Positions 1 to 5,309 of a stretch of DNA of 6,861 nt are shown in pieces; the first letter of the stretch is position 1; each line of letters starts with the position of its first letter. Under the pieces are notes generated by a model that was given only the letters and a program-made list of their open reading frames with translations, did not search any database and had not been told where the DNA came from. A program made the translations under genes and the position numbers. The stretch lies in NCBI GenBank assembly GCA_031119515.1, contig JAVHXR010000149.1, positions 1-6,861 on the forward strand. Direction: 5' to 3'. Source of the DNA: Propionicimonas sp. GTDB lineage: Bacteria > Actinomycetota > Actinomycetes > Propionibacteriales > Propionibacteriaceae.

Positions 1-55
1 CGGGGACGGTCCCACGCCTCACGGGGACGGTCCCACGCCTCACGGGGACGGTCCC
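1..55. repeat. Left 21-bp tandem repeat array (2.6 copies)
   Basis: Two identical 21-bp units occupy 1-21 and 22-42, and a third, partial unit at 43-55 keeps the first 13 bases. Each unit begins with CGGGGACGGTCCC, which holds the interrupted palindrome GGGAC-G-GTCCC and could form a short hairpin when single-stranded. This is the kind of structure a Y1 transposase recognises. A CACGCCTCA-type spacer completes the unit. The window begins exactly at a unit start, so more copies may lie to the left. Confidence 0.9.
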
Positions 56-92
56 TGTCCACAGCCCCGACGTAGCGGCCGCGTTGTCCACA
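55..92 (+). promoter_or_regulatory. Two DnaA-box-like sites
   Basis: TTGTCCACA at 84-92 equals the preferred high-GC actinobacterial DnaA box. CTGTCCACA at 55-63 is one base away and lies in the same orientation, 29 bp upstream. The first site starts directly at the end of the left repeat array. Two same-strand boxes could bind DnaA, but two boxes do not make an origin, and no AT-rich unwinding region or replication gene is present. Functional binding is inferred only from the motif. Confidence 0.4.
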
Positions 93-157
93 GGCTTCCC
101 GCGCAGGTGATCCATCGAGGCATCCCGTCGCCAGACTCCAGTACGCACCCCAAGCGG

Positions 158-164
158 AAGGGAG
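158..164 (+). promoter_or_regulatory. Ribosome binding site deciding the transposase start
   Basis: AAGGGAG lies 5 nt before the ATG at 170. This supports that start over the upstream in-frame GTG at 107, which would add 21 residues with no family resemblance and has no comparable site. Confidence 0.75.
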
Positions 165-169
165 ATCCG

Positions 170-979
170 ATGCCCCGGCAGGCTCGACAACTCAGCGAAT
201 CCGGCATTCACCACGTCATGCTTCGCGGCATCAACCGGCAGCCGCTCTTCATTGATGACGAGGACCGCGAGTGGTTCCTCCGCTGCCTCGCGATCACGAA
301 GCGGCTCTCGGGCTGCCGAGTGCTGGCCTACTGCCTCATGACAAACCACGTGCACCTCGTCCTCCAGACGCTCGACGAGCCCGTAGGGAAGGTGATGAAG
401 CGCCTCGGCGTCCGCTATGTCCTGTGGCACAACCGGAAGCACGGACGCGTGGGGCACCTGTTCCAGGACCGGTTCAGAAGCCGACCAGTCGACGACGACA
501 CCTACCTGGTGACGCTCCTGCGCTACGTGTGGAACAACCCCGTGGCGGCCGGCATCGTCCAGGATGCGGCCGAGTATCAGTGGGGAAGCGTGCGCCTGCT
601 CGGAAGCCCTGACCCCCTCATCGACGAGGACGTCCTGCGGACCCTCGTCCCTGAGGTGACGTTGGAGCAACTCGCGTGCCAGCCACCCGCGGAGGGCTGG
701 ACGCCGGATTGGCCGGCCGGGGACTGGGCGTTCCCCACGGACGCCGACGCCTCCCGAGAGCTTGGCAGGATGCTCAGTGCCTTCGGGGCGTCAGGGATCG
801 ACCACCTGCCACCCACCCTCCGGGATCACGTGATCCGGGCTCTGCTCGATCGAGGGCTCAGCACCCGACAGGTCGCGGCGCTTGCGCAAGTGAGCCAGCG
901 CACCGTCCGGCGGGTCGCCAGCGAGGAGGCCGAATGGGAACGACTCGCCGCACCGTGGTCGAACCGGGCGGGCGCCTGA
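170..979 (+). CDS. REP-associated tyrosine transposase (RAYT, IS200-like Y1 family) with C-terminal HTH
   Basis: This gene encodes a 269-residue single-strand DNA transposase of the HUH/Y1 superfamily. The N-terminus MPRQARQ leads into HHVMLRGINRQPLF (residues 14-27), the opening beta strand and RGxNR signature of RAYTs. The metal-binding HUH motif is H60-V-H62 in TNHVHLVL, and HLFQDRFRS (96-104) is the conserved stretch that follows. The RYVWNNPVAAG segment (118-128) carries the probable catalytic tyrosine Y119, with Y112 as the alternative. Residues about 220-250 form a helix-turn-helix (GLSTRQVAALAQVSQRTVRRV) that would bind DNA. The chemistry in the family is nicking and rejoining of single-stranded repeat DNA through a 5'-phosphotyrosine. 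The reading frame is intact, so the enzyme is probably active. Third codon positions look less GC-biased than in dcp, which fits horizontal origin. The gene converges on dcp. Confidence 0.92.
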   Translation: MPRQARQLSESGIHHVMLRGINRQPLFIDDEDREWFLRCLAITKRLSGCRVLAYCLMTNHVHLVLQTLDEPVGKVMKRLGVRYVLWHNRKHGRVGHLFQDRFRSRPVDDDTYLVTLLRYVWNNPVAAGIVQDAAEYQWGSVRLLGSPDPLIDEDVLRTLVPEVTLEQLACQPPAEGWTPDWPAGDWAFPTDADASRELGRMLSAFGASGIDHLPPTLRDHVIRALLDRGLSTRQVAALAQVSQRTVRRVASEEAEWERLAAPWSNRAGA

Positions 980-980
980 G

Positions 981-1030
981 CGAGGCGAAGGACCGTCCCC
1001 CCGAGGCGAAGAACCGTCCCCCCGAAGCGG
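981..1030. repeat. Right 21-bp tandem repeat array, inverted relative to the left array
   Basis: Units at 981-1001 and 1002-1022 differ at one position (ggaccgtccc versus gaaccgtccc). A partial, diverged third unit lies at 1023-1030. Read on the minus strand, each unit gives GGGGACGGT(C/T)C followed by TTCGCCTC. This matches the left units (GGGGACGGTCC then CACGCCTC) with the same 21-bp spacing. The array starts 1 bp after the transposase stop and ends 2 bp before the dcp stop codon, so it makes up nearly all of the 53-bp convergent spacer. It may also act in transcription termination, but no T-tract is visible. Confidence 0.85.
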
Positions 1031-1032
1031 GA

Positions 1033-3093
1033 TCAGCGGAGCAGGCCGCGGCGCTCGAGGAGGTGCTTGAGGTCGGCGTCCTGCCCGCGGTAGTCGCGGT
1101 AGGCGTCCATCACGTCGATCGAGCCGCCGCGGGCGAGCAGCCTGCGCCGGAAACGCTCGCCGTTCTCGCGGGTCATGCCTCCGGTGGCGCGGATCCAGGC
1201 CGCGGTGTCCGCGTCCAGCACCTCTGACCAGATGTAGGCGTAGTAGCCGGCGTCGTAGCCGCCCTCGAAGGTGTGGCGGAAGTACGTCGAACGGTACCGC
1301 GGCGGCACCAGCGGGAGAGTGAGCCCCACCTTCTCCAGCGCGGCGGCCTCGAACGCCTCCACATCCTCCGCGTCAGCCGGCAGCTCGTCGAGCGGTGTGG
1401 TGTGCCAGACCTGGTCGAGCAGCGCAGCGGACAGGTACTCGGCGGTCTTGAAGCCCTGCTGGAACAGCGTCGAGCCGATCAGCGTCTCCACCCATTCCGA
1501 CGGCAACGCCTCGCCGGTCTCGACGTGGACGGCGTACCGGCCCAGCAGCGCCGGATCCAGCGACCACATCTCGTTCACCTGGGACGGATACTCCACGAAG
1601 TCACGAGGGGTCTCCGTGCCCGACTGGGAGCGGTACCGGGTGTCCGACAGCAGCCCGTGCAGGGAGTGTCCGAACTCGTGGAACAGCGTGATGACGTCGT
1701 CCCAGGTCATCAGGGTCGGCTCGCCGGCTGGCGGCTTCACCAGGTTGGAGTTGTTCACCACCACCGGCAGCTGCCCGAGCAGGTGGTTCTGGTCGACGAT
1801 GTTGTTCATCCACGCGCCGCCCTGCTTGCCACCGCGGGTGAAGAAGTCGGCCAGGAACAACCCGACCGGGGTCCCGTCGGCCTCCCGCACCTCGAACACC
1901 CTGACCTCGGGGTTGTAGGGGACGAGGTCCGTCCGCTCGTGGAAGGTGATCCCGTACAGCCCGGTCGCGGCCGCGAACACGCCGTCGCGCAGCACGTGCT
2001 CCAACTCCAGGTACGGACGCAGCTGGCCGGCGTCCAGGCTGTACCGCTCGGCCCGCACCAGCTCGCTGAGGTACTGCCAGTCCCAGGGCTGCAGCGTCGC
2101 GCCCGGCTCCGCCCGCTGCAGGACGGTGTCCAGTTCGGCGGCCTCGGCGGCCACATTCTCGACCACGGCAGGGACGAGACCCGTCAGCCGCTCCCAGATC
2201 GCGTCCGCCGACTTGGCGCAGGCGTCCGCCGCGACGAAGTCCGCGTGGTTGGCGAAGCCGAGCAGCACCGCGCGCTCCGCCCGCAACCTGGCCAGCTCCA
2301 GCAGCACGGCGCGGGTGTCGAACTCGCCGGCCAGACCGCGCGTGGTGGCCGCCCGGTGGATCCGCTCCCGCAGCCCGCGGTCGGTGAGGACGTCGAGCGG
2401 CCGCTGTCCCGACGTGTTCGAGATCTCGATCAGCCAGGCGTCGGGACGGCCACGCTCGACCGCGAGCTCGCTCGCCGCCTTGATCTCGGCCTCCGTCAGC
2501 CCGTCCAGTTCGGAGGCGTCGGAAACCCACACCGCCGCCGCGTTCGACCCGGCCAGCGCGAGCCGTCCGAACTTCGACTGCAGCCCGGCGATCGTGGTGT
2601 TGAGGTCGCGCAGCCGCGCCTGCTCGCCCGAACCCAGCTGGACGCCGGCCCGCTCGAACCGCAGCCGGGTGCGCTCCAGCCAGTACGCCGCCTGGTCGTC
2701 GAGGCCGACCTCCCCGGCCTCGACCCGGTCGCCCAGCGCCACGACACGGTCGTAGAGCGGCCGGTCGAGGTAGATGGCGTCGCCGTGGGCGGCGAGCAGC
2801 GGGGCCACCGCCTCGTCGATCGCTGTGAGCTCATCGGTGGTGTCGGCCCACTTCACGGTGAAGAACGCCAGCGCGGCACGGCTCAGCAACTGCCCGGACG
2901 CCTCCCAGGCGTCGATCACGTTCTCGACGGTCGGAGGTTCGGGATTGGACGCGATCGCCGCCAGTTCGACCAGCTGCTCGGCCATCCCGGCCTCGATCGC
3001 CGGCTGGTAGTGCCCGGCACGGATGGCGGAGAAGTCCGGGAGCTCGAACGGCAGGCTGGACCGGTCGGCGAACGGGTTGGCGTCGAGAGTCAT
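1033..3093 (-). CDS. dcp: Peptidyl-dipeptidase Dcp-type M3 zinc metallopeptidase
   Basis: The 686-residue product matches the usual size of Dcp (about 680). Enzymes of this family are cytoplasmic or periplasmic zinc peptidases that release dipeptides from the C-terminus of oligopeptides. No signal peptide is visible, so a cytoplasmic location is inferred. The active site is FHEFGHSLHG: H472 and H476 are zinc ligands and E473 is the catalytic glutamate. The third ligand is E501, 25 residues after H476, in PRDFVEYPSQVNEMW. This SGTxTPRDFVExPSQ context is characteristic of Dcp within M3. A C-terminal GGYDAGYYAYIWSEVLDAD block supplies the conserved tyrosine region, and the C-terminus YRGQDADLKHLLERRGL looks complete. 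ATG at 3093 is chosen because AAGGA lies 7 nt upstream. A GTG at 3129 would add 12 residues without an obvious site. Oligopeptidase A is the closest alternative. Confidence 0.93.
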   Translation of the reverse strand: MTLDANPFADRSSLPFELPDFSAIRAGHYQPAIEAGMAEQLVELAAIASNPEPPTVENVIDAWEASGQLLSRAALAFFTVKWADTTDELTAIDEAVAPLLAAHGDAIYLDRPLYDRVVALGDRVEAGEVGLDDQAAYWLERTRLRFERAGVQLGSGEQARLRDLNTTIAGLQSKFGRLALAGSNAAAVWVSDASELDGLTEAEIKAASELAVERGRPDAWLIEISNTSGQRPLDVLTDRGLRERIHRAATTRGLAGEFDTRAVLLELARLRAERAVLLGFANHADFVAADACAKSADAIWERLTGLVPAVVENVAAEAAELDTVLQRAEPGATLQPWDWQYLSELVRAERYSLDAGQLRPYLELEHVLRDGVFAAATGLYGITFHERTDLVPYNPEVRVFEVREADGTPVGLFLADFFTRGGKQGGAWMNNIVDQNHLLGQLPVVVNNSNLVKPPAGEPTLMTWDDVITLFHEFGHSLHGLLSDTRYRSQSGTETPRDFVEYPSQVNEMWSLDPALLGRYAVHVETGEALPSEWVETLIGSTLFQQGFKTAEYLSAALLDQVWHTTPLDELPADAEDVEAFEAAALEKVGLTLPLVPPRYRSTYFRHTFEGGYDAGYYAYIWSEVLDADTAAWIRATGGMTRENGERFRRRLLARGGSIDVMDAYRDYRGQDADLKHLLERRGLLR

Positions 3094-3100
3094 GCGGCCA

Positions 3101-3105
3101 TCCTT
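3101..3105 (-). promoter_or_regulatory. Ribosome binding site deciding the dcp start
   Basis: On the minus strand AAGGA lies 7 nt before the ATG at 3093. It places the start at MTLDANPF, the residue block that normally opens Dcp proteins. Confidence 0.7.
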
Positions 3106-3108
3106 GCC

Positions 3109-3126
3109 GACCGGTTGCGGCCGGTC
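3109..3126 (-). promoter_or_regulatory. Small inverted repeat just upstream of the dcp ribosome binding site
   Basis: GACCGG (3109-3114) and CCGGTC (3121-3126) are perfect 6-bp arms around a 6-bp spacer. They begin 3 bp upstream of the AAGGA site. This could be an operator or a 5' leader hairpin for dcp, but 6-bp GC-rich arms arise easily by chance in this genome. No convincing minus-strand -10 element is visible in the spacer. Confidence 0.25.
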
Positions 3127-3143
3127 CACTCGCTGGCCGCCGT

Positions 3144-3280
3144 CCCCGCACCAACACCGAGCCCCACACCCCAGGCACTGGCCCTCAACAACAGACGCTG
3201 ACTCTCAACAACCGACACGACCCCTCACCCCCGCACCAACATCGAGCCCCACACCCCAGGCACTGGCCCTCGACAACAGA
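3144..3280. repeat. Pair of 52-bp direct repeats in the dcp upstream spacer
   Basis: Copy A (3144-3195) and copy B (3229-3280) match at 50 of 52 positions with no gaps; the two differences are transitions (C/T and A/G). They are 85 bp apart, and the 33 bp between them is partly degenerate repeat. Both contain CGAGCCCCACACCCCAGGCA followed by a CTGGCCCTC(A/G)ACAACAG unit. No reading frame continues through them convincingly. They look like an intergenic repeat family that has duplicated locally; no transposase is attached. Confidence 0.88.
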
Positions 3281-3320
3281 GGCTGGCCCTCGAGAACAGA
3301 GGCTGGCCCTCGACGACCCC
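3176..3320. repeat. Degenerate 20-bp tandem repeat (GCTGGCCCTCGACAACAGAG type)
   Basis: Units fall at 3261-3280, 3281-3300 and 3301-3320 (the last diverging after CTCGACGAC). Two more lie earlier at 3176-3195 and 3196-3215, the latter with GACTCTCAACAACCGA. The first unit of each cluster is the 3' end of one of the 52-bp repeats, so the two repeat classes are nested. The 20-bp period is not a multiple of three, which argues against coding. The cluster ends about 40 bp before the start of the rightward gene, within its promoter region. Confidence 0.8.
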
Positions 3321-3353
3321 CTCAGGGCCGCCCGCGGTCCTGCCCTGCGGTCC

Positions 3354-3359
3354 TATGAT
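3354..3359 (+). promoter_or_regulatory. Candidate -10 element for a leaderless transcript
   Basis: TATGAT matches the TATAAT consensus at five of six positions and ends 6 nt before the ATG at 3366. Transcription from this element would start at or next to the A of that codon. No Shine-Dalgarno sequence precedes the ATG, which agrees with leaderless translation, common in actinobacteria. No good -35 hexamer is seen. Confidence 0.55.
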
Positions 3360-3365
3360 GCGGCG

Positions 3366-3977
3366 ATGGATCCGATGATCGAGTTGATCGGCTACCTCGC
3401 CTCCGCCCTCGTGGTGGTCTCCCTCGCGATGTCGTCCGTGGTGCGCCTGCGGATCGCCTCGGCAGCCGGCAGCCTGCTGTTCATCATCTACGGTGCCCTG
3501 CTGCCGTCCGTCCCACTCATCCTCACCAACCTCGCGACCCTCGGACTCAACCTGTGGTACCTGCGCAAGGAGTTCTCCTCGCGCAGCAACCTCGGCGCCG
3601 TCCCGATCGACACCGACCAGCCGTTCCTGGTCGACTTCCTCAGCTCCCACGCCGACGACATCCGGCACACCCAGCCCGAGTTCGACGCCGCTCGCGACGG
3701 CGACTTCGTCCTCCTGCTGACCAGGGACGGGCTGCCCGCCGGCGCCGTCGTCGGCGAACCGGACGGCAGCACCCTCCGGCTGCGGCTGGACTATGTCATG
3801 CACGCCTATCGCGACACCCAGCTGGGCTCCTGGCTGTACACCACCGGCAAGCGCGCCTTCACCGACGCAGGGTTCACCCGCATCCTCGCCGGACCGGGGA
3901 CGGAGACCCACGCCCGGTACCTGCGCCGGGTCGGCTTCACCGACGGCGACCACGGCCTGGCTGTGAACCTCGGCTGA
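3366..3977 (+). CDS. YgjV-like inner membrane protein with C-terminal GNAT-like domain
   Basis: The 203-residue product has two parts. Residues 1-68 form three hydrophobic segments (about 6-24, 31-47 and 49-66). They contain ELIGYLASALVVVSLAMSSVVRLR and GSLLFIIYGALL, the pattern of the YgjV family, whose function is unknown. Residues about 80-203 look soluble and resemble a GNAT acyltransferase. LDYVMHAYRDTQLGSWLY (141-158) is placed like the acetyl-CoA binding loop (R149 and G154, a diverged RxxGxG). THARYLRRVGF (181-191) resembles the terminal FYxxxGF motif. A membrane-tethered acyltransferase is therefore possible, but no substrate can be named. ATG 3366 is preferred over ATG 3375 because it sits at the predicted transcription start. 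The gene is divergent from dcp and 39 bp upstream of the next gene. Confidence 0.75.
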   Translation: MDPMIELIGYLASALVVVSLAMSSVVRLRIASAAGSLLFIIYGALLPSVPLILTNLATLGLNLWYLRKEFSSRSNLGAVPIDTDQPFLVDFLSSHADDIRHTQPEFDAARDGDFVLLLTRDGLPAGAVVGEPDGSTLRLRLDYVMHAYRDTQLGSWLYTTGKRAFTDAGFTRILAGPGTETHARYLRRVGFTDGDHGLAVNLG

Positions 3978-3996
3978 GGTGTTGCGCAGACCCCCG

Positions 3997-4020
3997 CCAT
4001 GATTGAAGAATCAATCATGG
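3997..4020 (+). promoter_or_regulatory. Perfect 10-bp inverted repeat covering the DUF2231 start region
   Basis: CCATGATTGA (3997-4006) and TCAATCATGG (4011-4020) are exact reverse complements around the spacer AGAA. The sequence is much richer in A/T than its surroundings. In mRNA, the right arm contains the ATG at 4017, and the weak Shine-Dalgarno GAAGAA (4005-4010) covers the end of the left arm and the loop. Alternatively, the DNA palindrome could be an operator for a dimeric repressor. I cannot assign a regulator family. Confidence 0.6.
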
Positions 4021-4451
4021 ATCTGACCCAGTTCCCCCCGCTCCACCCGCTGGTCGTCCACGGCGCGGTCGTCCTGCTTCCCCTGGCCGCCCTCGGTGCG
4101 ATCGTGATCGCGCTGTCGTCCAGGGCGCGCAAGCGTTACGGCTCGCTGGTCGCGGTGCTCTCGGTGGTCGCGCTCGGCGCGGTGATCGGGGCGCGGCTGA
4201 GCGGCGAGCAACTGGCCGGCACCACGCAGGCGCAGGGGACGCTGGGCACCCACATGGCCTGGGGGCTGATCGCGCCCTGGCCCGCCACCCTGCTCGCCGT
4301 CGCCAGCGTCGGTCTGGTACTGGTCTCCCGCGGCACGAGCCGGCCGCTGCTGCTCACCTTCTGCGTCCTCAGCATCCTGGCAGCGGTCGTCAGCGTCCTC
4401 ACCGTGGTCGTCGCCGGCCACCTCGGCGCCACCGCCGTCTGGGTGGGGTAG
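4017..4451 (+). CDS. DUF2231-type integral membrane protein
   Basis: The 144-residue product has four predicted membrane helices (about 12-34, 42-60, 84-104 and 111-133). It opens with PPLHPLVVHGAVVLLPLAALGAI, the HPxxVH signature of DUF2231 proteins, with histidines H10 and H15. Further histidines lie at H79 (GTHMAWG) and H135 (AGHLGATAVW), both near membrane edges. In this family such residues could bind a metal or haem, but that is inference and the family has no settled function. ATG 4017 is preferred because MDLTQFPPLHP begins the family block. ATG 3999 is in frame and would add MIEESI without a ribosome site. The upstream neighbour ends 39 bp away on the same strand, so co-transcription is possible. 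Confidence 0.72.
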   Translation: MDLTQFPPLHPLVVHGAVVLLPLAALGAIVIALSSRARKRYGSLVAVLSVVALGAVIGARLSGEQLAGTTQAQGTLGTHMAWGLIAPWPATLLAVASVGLVLVSRGTSRPLLLTFCVLSILAAVVSVLTVVVAGHLGATAVWVG

Positions 4452-4469
4452 GACGGACGGCGTCCCCCG

Positions 4470-5156
4470 TCACTCGCAGAAGTGGACCTCGCCACCCATC
4501 ACGAGGTCGGGGTACTCGACGCCGAGGAAACGGATCCCGTTCGGCAGGGTGAAGATCTGGCTGCCGTCGCCGAGGCCGGTGTCCTCGAGGGTGCCGCCGG
4601 GGTACTTCTTCTCCAGTTCGGCGAAGCTGAGGGTGAGCGGGACGTTGTCCTGCATCGTGATCGCAGGTCGGCTGCCCTCGAGCCCGAGCGCCCAGCCGTT
4701 CAGGGTGCGCGGAGCCGACTTGGAGGACGTCTTCGCGGTGAACAGCACCGACAGCCCGTCGTAGATCAGCGTCCGCTGCCAGGGGCTGGCCGAGTTGAGT
4801 TCGCACAGGATGCCCTGCACGGACTCGTCCGGCTTGCCGAGCGCGGCGGTGAGGGACTTCTCGACCTTGGCCTCCGCGGTGCCGAACTTGTGGCCGCCGA
4901 TCCCCGTCCCGGCGAGCAGGACCGCTGACGCCTTGGTCGGGGTCGGCGTCGGTGTTGGGGTGGGCGTCGGCGTCGGAGTGGGCGTCGGCGTCGGAGTGGG
5001 GGTCGGCGTCGGGGTCGGGGTCGGGGTGGGCGATGGCGTCGGGGTCGGCGCGTTCTGGGTGATCGACGGCGTCGGCGGCTGGGTGGCGCACGAACTCAGC
5101 ACCAGCGCCGCGGCCGTCACGGCCAGCGCCAGCCCTGCCTTGAGATTGCGCCGCAT
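4470..5156 (-). CDS. Secreted lipoprotein with Pro-Thr repeat linker, function unknown
   Basis: The 228-residue product begins with MRRNLKAGLALAVTAAALVLSSC, a lipoprotein signal peptide with lipobox L20-S21-S22-C23. The mature protein should be lipid-anchored at C23 on the outer face of the membrane. Residues 37-74 are 19 Pro-Thr dipeptides (one is Pro-Ser), a stiff wall-spanning spacer. Residues 75-228 form the exported domain. Its GTGIGGHKFGTAEAKVEKSLTAALGKPD opening resembles the G-xx-x-FG-T-xx-V-xx-L-G-x-P pattern of small repeated lipoprotein domains. Only two cysteines remain in it (C118 and C227), so one disulfide is possible. I do not recognise a named family for it. The start has a strong GGAAGGAG site (5162-5169) 5 nt upstream. 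The gene converges with the DUF2231 gene, with 18 bp between stop codons. Confidence 0.85.
   Translation of the reverse strand: MRRNLKAGLALAVTAAALVLSSCATQPPTPSITQNAPTPTPSPTPTPTPTPTPTPTPTPTPTPTPTPTPTPTPTKASAVLLAGTGIGGHKFGTAEAKVEKSLTAALGKPDESVQGILCELNSASPWQRTLIYDGLSVLFTAKTSSKSAPRTLNGWALGLEGSRPAITMQDNVPLTLSFAELEKKYPGGTLEDTGLGDGSQIFTLPNGIRFLGVEYPDLVMGGEVHFCE
4935..5048. repeat. Six-base-period low-complexity tract encoding (Pro-Thr)n
   Basis: On the plus strand the tract is a run of GGNGTS hexamers that encodes the 19 Pro-Thr units of the lipoprotein on the minus strand. Codon third positions vary (ggcgtc, ggggtc, ggagtg), so it is not a perfect microsatellite. Even so, it could still change length by slippage in steps of two residues. 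Positions 5011-5030 contain four G-runs (GGGGTCGGGGTCGGGGTGGG) that fit the G-quadruplex rule on the strand that templates the lipoprotein mRNA. Confidence 0.85.
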
Positions 5157-5309
5157 CCCGGCTCCTTCCGCCCCTGGCCCGTGGTGGCCACGCCTCGATT
5201 ATGCCGTCCGCCGCCGCCCCGGGCGGGGACCGACTCCCGGTCGAGGTCGGCTATCGTGCGGCCGCCGGACGACCGGCTACCCTGAACTCCTCCGGCGGAA
5301 GGACGGGCG
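5157..5309. promoter_or_regulatory. Divergent promoter region between the lipoprotein and phosphofructokinase genes
   Basis: The 153-bp spacer holds a strong ribosome site on each side: GGAAGGAG for the lipoprotein (minus strand, 5162-5169) and GGAAGGA for the kinase (5297-5303, 6 nt before ATG). A minus-strand CATAAT at 5198-5203 is a candidate -10 for the lipoprotein and would give a leader of about 35 nt. For the kinase, TATCGT (5252-5257) and TACCCT (5278-5283) fit the actinobacterial TAnnnT -10 pattern. No clear -35 boxes or operator palindromes stand out, so the choice of promoter is uncertain. Confidence 0.4.

Larger units (their letters stand above)
1..1030. mobile_element. RAYT element: Y1 transposase gene bracketed by inverted 21-bp repeat arrays
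   Basis: The unit consists of a left array of 21-bp repeats (1-55), a leader with two DnaA-box-like sites, the transposase gene (170-979) and a right array of the same repeat in reverse orientation (981-1030). Both arrays share the core GGGGACGGTCC or GGGGACGGTTC followed by a CGCCTC block, at the same 21-bp period, which ties them to the gene they enclose. RAYTs (REP-associated tyrosine transposases) are known as single-copy HUH enzymes that sit beside, and are thought to disperse, short palindromic repeats. They usually lack the structure of an autonomous insertion sequence. The left boundary is uncertain because the array may continue before position 1. No target-site duplication can be tested from this window. 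Confidence 0.72.

Noticed and set aside
1..55. Possible CRISPR array
   Set aside because: The units are directly adjacent with identical short spacers inside a 21-bp period. There are no unique spacers and no cas genes.
55..92. Replication origin
   Set aside because: Two DnaA-box-like sites alone, without an AT-rich region, clustered boxes or dnaA/dnaN neighbours, do not support an origin.
823..836. Perfect 14-bp palindrome GGATCACGTGATCC inside the transposase gene
   Set aside because: It lies in conserved coding sequence for RDHVIRA just before the helix-turn-helix, and no second copy or regulatory context is visible. It is probably coincidental.
1273..3201. A 642-codon open frame on the plus strand antisense to dcp
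   Set aside because: It mirrors the GC-rich third positions of dcp. The translation is Arg/Gly/Gln-rich with no domain, and dcp has clear catalytic motifs.
3225..3953. Open frame antisense to the YgjV-like gene
   Set aside because: The translation is low-complexity and Gly/Asp/Glu-rich, runs through the intergenic repeats, and has no credible start site.
4452..4469. Terminator between the convergent DUF2231 and lipoprotein genes
   Set aside because: The 18-bp gap can form only a 4-bp GGAC/GTCC stem and has no T-run, too little to support a terminator call.
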